Below are positions 1 through 4,566 of a DNA stretch of 7,263 nucleotides, in pieces. How positions within the stretch are numbered: position 1 is the stretch's first letter; every line of letters begins with the position of its first letter. The position numbers were made by a program, and so were the translations under genes. The DNA lies in NCBI GenBank assembly GCA_028703215.1, contig JAQVNH010000048.1:1-7263 (forward strand), written 5' to 3'. Under the pieces are notes generated by a model. The model saw nothing but the letters and a program-made list of their open reading frames with translations. It was not told the origin of the DNA and searched no databases. The stretch comes from Eubacteriales bacterium (GTDB lineage: Bacteria > Bacillota > Clostridia > Acetivibrionales > STF1-152).

Positions 1-1247
1 TCGACTCTGAGTCCGTCGACATGATATTTGTCAAACCAGAAAAGCGCATTGGCTATAAGGAAATTTCTCACTTCATTTCTTCCGTAATTAAATATATACG
101 TGCCCCATTCCTTATGCTCGCCGCGCTTAGGATCACCGTGTTCATAGAGGGCGGATCCGTTAAATCTTGCGAGCCCGTGCTCATCCTTGGGGAAATGACC
201 GGGGACCCAGTCCATAACGACTCCTATACCGTTTTGATGGCATGTGTCAATAAAATACATCAGATCCTCAGGTCTTCCGTATCTGCTTGTTGCAGAATAA
301 TAGCCGGTCACCTGATAACCCCAGGACGTATCATACGGGTACTCGGACACAGGCATCAGTTCGATATGCGTGAAGCCCATATCCAGCACATATTTTATCA
401 GTTTATCTGCAAACTCGCGGTAAGTAAGCCACCTGTTATCTTCCCCGGAGACTCTTGCCCAGGACGCGAGGTGTACTTCATATATCGAAATGGCTTTGGC
501 GAGCACATCGGAAGATTTCCTTGCATCGAGCCAGGAGCGGTCTGACCACTCATGTTTTGATATGTCGCAGACGATTGAGGCGCTCCCCGGGCGCATCTCC
601 GAGAAGAATGCAAGAGGATCGGCCTTCAAAATAAGTTCTCCCTCGGCGGAGAGTATCTCATACTTATAAATATCTGATTCGCAGACTCCCGGTATAAATA
701 TCTCCCATACGCCCGAGCTTCCGAGGCAGCGCATCTGATGCCTTCGTCCGTCCCAGTTATTAAAGCCGCCAACCACGCTGACGCGTTTTGCTCCGGGAAC
801 CCAGACGGCAAAGGATGTTCCTTTTACTCCTTCGAAGGTTCGTAAATTCGCCCCGAGTTTTTCATATATTCTGTGGTGAGTGCCTTCGTTTATAAGAAAA
901 AGATCATAATCTGAGATCGTCGGCAAAAATTCGTAAGGGTCGAAGGTTTCGTAAGTATTTCCCGAGTTTGTTTTGACCAGCAGTTTATATTTGTAGAATT
1001 TAGTCGCGCCGACCTGAATGCTTTCAAAGAGTCCTTCGGGATGGATCTGCTCCATCAAGTAACGGCTTTGTGTGTCGACAGCTTCAAGAATGACCGATTT
1101 GGCGTCCGGTATGAAAACTCTTACGGAAAGGCCTTCGATGATCTCGCTGTGAAGTTTGTGCATGCCAAGAATCGAGAACGGATCATGATGGCTCGCGCCG
1201 ACTATCTTTTCTATATCCTGCTTTTCAACTGAAATATTCAAATCCAT
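1..1247 (-). CDS. glgB: 1,4-alpha-glucan branching enzyme, N-terminal 415 residues (runs off left edge)
   Basis: GlgB cuts alpha-1,4 glucan chains and re-attaches the piece through alpha-1,6 bonds, making the branches of glycogen in the cytoplasm. My translation gives 415 complete codons. An N-terminal module carries the typical DPFSILGMH (residues 22-30). A CBM48-like module follows (about 120-215, with VVGGFNNWDGRRH at 158-170). The GH13 barrel begins near 250 and shows EVHLASW (257-263), ELMPVSEYPYDTSWGYQVTGYY (296-317, key residues W309, G310 and Y311), conserved region I as DWVPGH (346-351), and region II starting DGLRV at 411. The next codon begins GA and should be the Asp nucleophile, so roughly the last 40% is missing. 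The two N-terminal modules indicate the long form of the enzyme. The chosen ATG follows AAAGGCGG, which overlaps the manA stop 7 bp upstream, so translation is probably coupled. The open frames on the opposite strand are shadows. Confidence 0.96.
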   Translation of the reverse strand, partial: MDLNISVEKQDIEKIVGASHHDPFSILGMHKLHSEIIEGLSVRVFIPDAKSVILEAVDTQSRYLMEQIHPEGLFESIQVGATKFYKYKLLVKTNSGNTYETFDPYEFLPTISDYDLFLINEGTHHRIYEKLGANLRTFEGVKGTSFAVWVPGAKRVSVVGGFNNWDGRRHQMRCLGSSGVWEIFIPGVCESDIYKYEILSAEGELILKADPLAFFSEMRPGSASIVCDISKHEWSDRSWLDARKSSDVLAKAISIYEVHLASWARVSGEDNRWLTYREFADKLIKYVLDMGFTHIELMPVSEYPYDTSWGYQVTGYYSATSRYGRPEDLMYFIDTCHQNGIGVVMDWVPGHFPKDEHGLARFNGSALYEHGDPKRGEHKEWGTYIFNYGRNEVRNFLIANALFWFDKYHVDGLRV

Positions 1248-1254
1248 GCCGCCT

Positions 1255-2343
1255 TTATAAAAACCGGTTCTCTTCTTTTTCCAAACTTTCCAGACCGCCT
1301 ATATTATTTCGGATGTCTTCGATACAATAGCCTGCGCCAAGGAGGGGACTGATGATATTATTGACCAGGTCGGGGACATAGCAGCGCATTCCCGTGAGTT
1401 CTCCGGCTATTTCATAAGCTCCGAGAGCGCCGGGGACGAGAACAGATTCTCCCGCGGACAGATTTATGCTTCCGTCCGTATAGTCCAGCTTTCCTTTACC
1501 GCTGAAAAAAGTATATATGTAAAACCTTTCATATGAAGAGTCTTCTTTGACGATTCCATTTATTTCATACAACTCGAGGGCAAAATAATGGTTCGCCAAC
1601 GATATTCTCCTGCTGCCGCCGTCTATCTCTATTTTCAGACCCGGACTGGGCACTCTGTGGATTTCTGCATGAAAATCGATTACATCCAGAGCTTTTTTAA
1701 TATGCAGGGGTCTTTTTTTCCCGTCGGTCCCGACTCTGTTATAATCGTAAACGCGATAAGTCGCATTGGAATTCTGCTGAACTTCGGCGAGCAGTATGCC
1801 GCTTCCTATTGCATGGATGGTGCCTGAAGGTATATTAATAACATCCCCCGCTCTGACGCTTATACTTTGAAGAAAGTTTTCCGCATTGCCTTTGCGCAGA
1901 GCCTTTCTGAAGCTTTCTTTGCTTGTGCCGGGGGTCAAGCCATATATAAGCTCTGCTCCGGGAGAAGCCTCGATTATGTACCAGCCCTCAGATTTGCCAT
2001 ATTCACCGTTTTCGTATAATCCTGCGTAATAGTCGTCGGGATGCACCTGCACGGAGAGCTTGTTCTTTGCGTCTATCAGCTTGACAAGCAGCGGAAAGCG
2101 CTCCGCATCCTTTTGGGAGAGGGAGTTTCCGGCTATGGCGCGTCCTTCCTTTCGATAAAGATCCGTAAGCGTCCAGCCGGAGTAATCTCCGTTTATCACT
2201 GCGCTTTGACCGTCAGGATGGCTTGAAACCTCCCAGCTTTCCGCAACTATTCCTTCCGGCAGATCATTCCTGAATCTTTCCAGCGAACGCCCGCCCCAGA
2301 TATAATTTTTATAAACAGGCTTGAATTTGAAGGGATAGAGCAT
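1255..2343 (-). CDS. manA: Mannose-6-phosphate isomerase, class I, 362 aa
   Basis: ManA interconverts mannose 6-phosphate and fructose 6-phosphate in the cytoplasm, linking mannose use and mannosyl-donor synthesis to glycolysis. The protein is a cupin-fold zinc enzyme. The expected metal ligands are visible: Q99 and H101 in SVQVHPDD, E119 in GKSEGWYII, and H177 in SGTIHAIG. The substrate-site arginine lies in ATYRVYDYNR (R197). The N-terminus (FKFKPVYKNYIWGG) is typical. I start at the ATG at 2343 because AAGGAG sits 6 nt upstream. An in-frame ATG 15 codons earlier lacks such a site and adds residues with no family resemblance. From about residue 322 there is a tail of some 40 residues beyond the usual end of the short Bacillota enzymes. 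glgB follows directly, so the pair probably forms a sugar-storage operon, divergent from rpsF. Confidence 0.95.
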   Translation of the reverse strand: MLYPFKFKPVYKNYIWGGRSLERFRNDLPEGIVAESWEVSSHPDGQSAVINGDYSGWTLTDLYRKEGRAIAGNSLSQKDAERFPLLVKLIDAKNKLSVQVHPDDYYAGLYENGEYGKSEGWYIIEASPGAELIYGLTPGTSKESFRKALRKGNAENFLQSISVRAGDVINIPSGTIHAIGSGILLAEVQQNSNATYRVYDYNRVGTDGKKRPLHIKKALDVIDFHAEIHRVPSPGLKIEIDGGSRRISLANHYFALELYEINGIVKEDSSYERFYIYTFFSGKGKLDYTDGSINLSAGESVLVPGALGAYEIAGELTGMRCYVPDLVNNIISPLLGAGYCIEDIRNNIGGLESLEKEENRFL

Positions 2344-2349
2344 GAAAGT

Positions 2350-2355
2350 CTCCTT
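2350..2355 (-). promoter_or_regulatory. Shine-Dalgarno of manA
   Basis: AAGGAG on the minus strand, 6 nt before the ATG at 2343. It decides the manA start in favour of the MLYPFKFKP N-terminus over the in-frame ATG at 2388. Confidence 0.85.
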
Positions 2356-2392
2356 AAGTGCCGTCATTGCATAGAGGATACGGTTCAAGTCT

Positions 2393-2398
2393 ACTATA
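2393..2398 (-). promoter_or_regulatory. Possible -10 element for manA-glgB
   Basis: TATAGT on the minus strand matches five of six bases of the sigma-A -10 box and would start transcription near 2386, giving a leader of about 43 nt. No good -35 hexamer lies 16-18 bp upstream, so this is a weak call based on one hexamer in AT-rich DNA. Confidence 0.3.
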
Positions 2399-2428
2399 TT
2401 TGTCAGTCTTTTACAACTTTATTGGCTC

Positions 2429-2457
2429 TTGAACTGAGCAAAACATTATGATATCAT
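2429..2457 (+). promoter_or_regulatory. Likely sigma-A promoter of rpsF-ssb-rpsR
   Basis: TTGAAC (2429-2434) and TATCAT (2452-2457) are separated by 17 bp, matching the consensus at four and five of six positions. Transcription would begin near 2464. That leaves about 90 nt of leader before rpsF and includes the whole structured element at 2493-2537, which supports the placement. The -10 lies inside a palindrome at 2446-2459. Confidence 0.6.
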
Positions 2458-2459
2458 AA
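2446..2459. promoter_or_regulatory. 14-bp perfect palindrome over the rpsF -10, possible operator
   Basis: TTATGATATCATAA is a perfect palindrome. After one non-pairing position on each side it continues with AC/GT, giving a 20-nt dyad at 2443-2462. It covers the -10 of the rpsF promoter and lies in the divergent region, so a dimeric regulator bound here could occlude that promoter. AT-rich palindromes also occur by chance, and no known regulator consensus is recognised. Confidence 0.35.
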
Positions 2460-2492
2460 CGTATCACAAGGCAATAATGTGCCGCTTGACAG

Positions 2493-2537
2493 CGGTGCTC
2501 CTTGCTCTGCACATATGATGCAGGGCCGCTTAGACCG
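2493..2537 (+). ncRNA. rpsF leader, S6:S18 complex-binding motif (cis-regulatory RNA)
   Basis: Just upstream of rpsF the RNA can fold into a hairpin with an asymmetric internal loop. The outer stem is CGGT (2493-2496) with ACCG (2534-2537). The inner stem is an 8-bp GCTCTGCA (2504-2511) with TGCAGGGC (2519-2526) around a 7-nt loop. The 5' side of the internal loop is GCTCCTT and the 3' side carries CCGCTTAG. A conserved CCG in this kind of leader is the known feature bound by the S6:S18 protein complex, which represses translation of its own operon. The position fits: directly before the S6 gene in an operon that also encodes S18. The identification rests on remembered family features and the visible pairing, not on a covariance-model search. 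Confidence 0.75.
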
Positions 2538-2538
2538 A

Positions 2539-2545
2539 AAGGAGG
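2539..2545 (+). promoter_or_regulatory. Shine-Dalgarno of rpsF, complementary to the leader bulge
   Basis: AAGGAGG lies 9 nt before the ATG at 2555. Its first six bases (2539-2544) are the exact reverse complement of CTCCTT at 2498-2503 in the leader's internal loop, so the site could be masked by RNA pairing. Confidence 0.8.
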
Positions 2546-2554
2546 TGTAATAAG

Positions 2555-2848
2555 ATGTCCGTTATTCGAAAATATGAAAGTATCTTTATAGTGGCTCCTC
2601 AAGTTGAGGAAGAGGCCAGAAATCAAATCATCGAAAAGTTAAAAAACTTGGTTGAAAGCAATGGAACGCTTATAAAGGCGGACGAATGGGGAACCAGGAA
2701 GCTGGCTTACGAAGTCGCCGATCAGACCGAGGGATACTACGTTCTCTTCAAATTCGAATCCAGTCCTGAATTTCCTCTTGAACTCGAAAGAATTTACAAG
2801 ATTACAGATGGTATTCTAAAGTTTCTCGTTATAAAAATCGAGGAATAG
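2555..2848 (+). CDS. rpsF: 30S ribosomal protein bS6, 97 aa
   Basis: S6 is a small alpha/beta protein of the 30S platform that joins the ribosome as a heterodimer with S18. The 97-residue length is usual. Family features include RKYESIFIV near the N-terminus, DEWGTRKLAYEV (about 43-54), GYYVLFKF (about 60-67) and the C-terminal RIYKITDGILKFLVIK. The ATG is preceded by AAGGAGG. The gene heads an operon with ssb, whose ATG is 9 bp after the rpsF stop, and with rpsR. Expression is probably controlled by the structured leader just upstream, which matches the S6:S18 autoregulatory element. Confidence 0.98.
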   Translation: MSVIRKYESIFIVAPQVEEEARNQIIEKLKNLVESNGTLIKADEWGTRKLAYEVADQTEGYYVLFKFESSPEFPLELERIYKITDGILKFLVIKIEE

Positions 2849-2857
2849 GAGATAGCT

Positions 2858-3301
2858 ATGAACAAAGTTCTATTATTGGGACGTTTGACAAAGGACCCCG
2901 AACTGAGGTTTACGACCTTAAACAACACGGCTTATTGCAATTTCACATTGGCTGTCAACAGGAAGTTCGCAAAACAGGGCGATGAGCAGCAGGCTGACTT
3001 TATACCCGTGGTTACGTGGGGGAAAACTGCCGAGTTCTGCGACAAGTATTTTAAAAAGGGACAGCAGATCGCTCTTGCGGGAAGGATCCAGGTAAGAAAA
3101 TGGGTCGACAAGGAAGGCGGAAACCGCTATTCCACGGAAGTGGTCGCCGAGGAGGTTTATTTCGCAGACAGCAAGCGCTCGAGCGACAACACCGCTTCGT
3201 CGCATGACGAGGTCTACTCTCCGCCCAACCAATATCCCGACCTGACTGATGGCTCGGATGGGTTTAAGCCGACTGACAATGATGACGAATTACCGTTTTA
3301 A
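2858..3301 (+). CDS. ssb: Single-stranded DNA-binding protein, 147 aa
   Basis: SSB coats single-stranded DNA at replication forks and repair sites and recruits partner proteins through its acidic tip. Residues 1-105 form the OB fold, starting MNKVLLLGRLTKDPELR. Aromatic residues W54, F60 and W82 lie where the DNA-contacting aromatics of the family are found. Residues 106-141 form a short, polar, low-complexity linker. The protein ends in DDELPF (142-147), the tip recognised by SSB partners. AGGAGA lies 5 nt before the ATG. The place between rpsF and rpsR is the standard one in Bacillota, and the intact tip suggests this is the housekeeping copy. Confidence 0.97.
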   Translation: MNKVLLLGRLTKDPELRFTTLNNTAYCNFTLAVNRKFAKQGDEQQADFIPVVTWGKTAEFCDKYFKKGQQIALAGRIQVRKWVDKEGGNRYSTEVVAEEVYFADSKRSSDNTASSHDEVYSPPNQYPDLTDGSDGFKPTDNDDELPF

Positions 3302-3335
3302 GAGTATATCCAGAATATGAAAGGAGGAAAATGTG

Positions 3336-3620
3336 ATGCCCGGAAGAAAAACAAATAAAAAAGACGGCAGGAAAGAGCGCGGCGGAGATTCAAAGGAAAG
3401 CAGAATCAGAAGGCCGAGACGCAAATCCTGCAATTTTTGCATAGACAAGGTTGAATCAATAGATTATAAGGATGTAGCCAAGCTGCGCAAGTATATTTCT
3501 GAAAGAGGGAAGATATTGCCCCGGAGAGTATCCGGAAACTGCGCAAAGCACCAAAGGCGTTTGACCGAAGCTATCAAGAAGGCGCGCAGCATTGCTCTGC
3601 TGCCATATACAACGGATTAA
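3336..3620 (+). CDS. rpsR: 30S ribosomal protein bS18, zinc-binding (C+) form, 94 aa
   Basis: S18 is the heterodimer partner of S6 on the 30S platform. A basic, disordered N-terminus of about 30 residues precedes the core, which includes IDYKDVAKLRKYISERGKI (residues 42-60) and PRRVSGNC (62-69). C32 and C35 (CNFC) together with C69 and H72 (CAKH) form the C-x2-C / C-x2-H set of zinc-type S18 proteins. The start is ambiguous because GTG at 3333 and ATG at 3336 are adjacent codons in frame. AAGGAGG at 3321-3327 is 5 nt from the GTG and 8 nt from the ATG, so I prefer the ATG. The gene is last in the rpsF operon and is followed by a strong terminator-like hairpin. Confidence 0.96.
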   Translation: MPGRKTNKKDGRKERGGDSKESRIRRPRRKSCNFCIDKVESIDYKDVAKLRKYISERGKILPRRVSGNCAKHQRRLTEAIKKARSIALLPYTTD

Positions 3621-3626
3621 GAAACC

Positions 3627-3665
3627 GCCTGCAGAATTTTGACATGCTTCTGCAGGCTGATTTTT
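3627..3665 (+). terminator. Intrinsic terminator after rpsR
   Basis: GCCTGCAGAA (3627-3636) pairs perfectly with TTCTGCAGGC (3648-3657) across an 11-nt loop. After TGA comes a run of five T (3661-3665). The stem begins 7 nt after the rpsR stop codon. The U-tract is short and set back by 3 nt, so termination may be partial. This would end the rpsF-ssb-rpsR transcript. Confidence 0.75.
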
Positions 3666-3667
3666 AT
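3639..3667 (+). promoter_or_regulatory. Candidate pheA promoter embedded in the rpsR terminator
   Basis: A perfect TTGACA (3639-3644) lies in the terminator loop. Exactly 17 bp later comes TTTTAT (3662-3667), a four-of-six match to the -10 box that uses the terminator's T-tract. Transcription would start near 3674, about 30 nt before the pheA start codon and just ahead of its Shine-Dalgarno. The leader is too short for a T-box or peptide attenuator. Confidence 0.5.
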
Positions 3668-3705
3668 CAAAGCTGGTTTTCAACAGCGATACGACCGGAG
3701 GTTAT

Positions 3706-4530
3706 ATGATCAGGGTCGGATATCTCGGTCCGCAGGGAACATTTTCCGAAGAAGCGGCTGAGAAGATTTTTGAGAACAAGGATCACACAAAAAAGGATTT
3801 CGGAACGATTGCCGAAATCCTCTCCGCCGTGGCAAACGGGATCGTTGACGATGCGGTGGTGCCTGTGGAAAGCTCGCTTGAAGGCGCTGTTACGGCAACG
3901 CTTGATGTTCTTGCGGGAGAGCTTGACCTGAAAATCAACGGCGAGGCGGTTCTTCAGATCACAGAAAATCTGCTCGCAAAAAAGGGCACGAGACTAAGCG
4001 AGATCACTGCGGTATATTCACACCCTCAGGCAATCGGGCAGTGCCGAGCCTTTTTGTCAAGAGAACTGTCACAGGCAGAGATCAGGCATACCAACAGCAC
4101 TGCTTCCGCAGCCAGAGAGGTTTTGGAAAGCGCAGAAAAGCATGCTGCGATAGCTTCATTTGCGGCTGCAAAGGCCTACGGTCTTGAGGTTATAGCTCAA
4201 GGGATACAGGATAATGAGGGAAATGTAACGCGTTTTCTTGACATAGCAAAGAATTACCATGTCAAAACAGGCGACGACAAGACATCTATTGTTTTTTCCA
4301 CAGAAGATAAACCGGGAAGCCTTTACGGGATACTCGATATTTTCAGCCTCTGGGATATCAACATGACGAGGATCGAGTCAAGGCCTGCCAAAAGCCAGCT
4401 CGGCAAATATATTTTCTTTGTGGACATTCAGGGACATATCGATGACGATAACGTCAGAGATGCTCTTATGATGGTCAAAAGAAAAACATCCTACTACAAA
4501 TTCCTGGGTTCATACCCGAGGATATCTTGA
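3706..4530 (+). CDS. pheA: Prephenate dehydratase (monofunctional, with ACT domain), 274 aa
   Basis: The enzyme converts prephenate to phenylpyruvate with loss of water and CO2, the penultimate step of phenylalanine synthesis. The catalytic part (about 1-185) starts with VGYLGPQGTFSEEAA and includes SHPQAIGQC (105-113), NSTASAA (130-136) and the catalytic TRF triplet at 175-177. The ACT domain (about 192-274) has PGSL (203-206) and ESRP (224-227), the phenylalanine-binding motifs, so feedback inhibition by phenylalanine is expected. No chorismate mutase domain is fused. At the conserved E-N-S/T position the sequence reads VPVESSLEG, with S56 in place of Asn. GGAGG lies 4 nt before the ATG, and gdpP follows after 36 bp. 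An amino acid gene here is a guest among ribosomal and replication genes. Confidence 0.96.
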   Translation: MIRVGYLGPQGTFSEEAAEKIFENKDHTKKDFGTIAEILSAVANGIVDDAVVPVESSLEGAVTATLDVLAGELDLKINGEAVLQITENLLAKKGTRLSEITAVYSHPQAIGQCRAFLSRELSQAEIRHTNSTASAAREVLESAEKHAAIASFAAAKAYGLEVIAQGIQDNEGNVTRFLDIAKNYHVKTGDDKTSIVFSTEDKPGSLYGILDIFSLWDINMTRIESRPAKSQLGKYIFFVDIQGHIDDDNVRDALMMVKRKTSYYKFLGSYPRIS

Positions 4531-4566
4531 AAACAGATACAAATATATTATTAACCGGGAGCTGTG

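Noticed and set aside
3..13. Small inverted repeat GACTC-T-GAGTC at the left edge
   Set aside because: It falls in the conserved DGLRV codons of glgB and is explained by coding sequence.
21..545. 174-codon open frame on the plus strand
   Set aside because: It lies opposite glgB, which has clear GH13 motifs over the same bases; the translated protein has no recognisable family features and no ribosome binding site is seen.
2344..2388. Longer manA with 15 extra N-terminal residues
   Set aside because: The upstream ATG lacks a Shine-Dalgarno, whereas the ATG at 2343 has AAGGAG at 6 nt and gives the family's normal N-terminus.
2383..2434. 7-bp inverted repeat GTTCAAG (2383-2389) and CTTGAAC (2428-2434)
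   Set aside because: Two 7-bp arms 38 bp apart are within chance expectation in this region, and no further symmetry supports them.
2486..2491. TTGACA as the -35 of the rpsF promoter
   Set aside because: No acceptable -10 lies 16-18 bp downstream; the nearest (TATGAT at 2514) is 22 bp away. A start there would also remove the 5' half of the leader RNA. The pair at 2429/2452 fits better.
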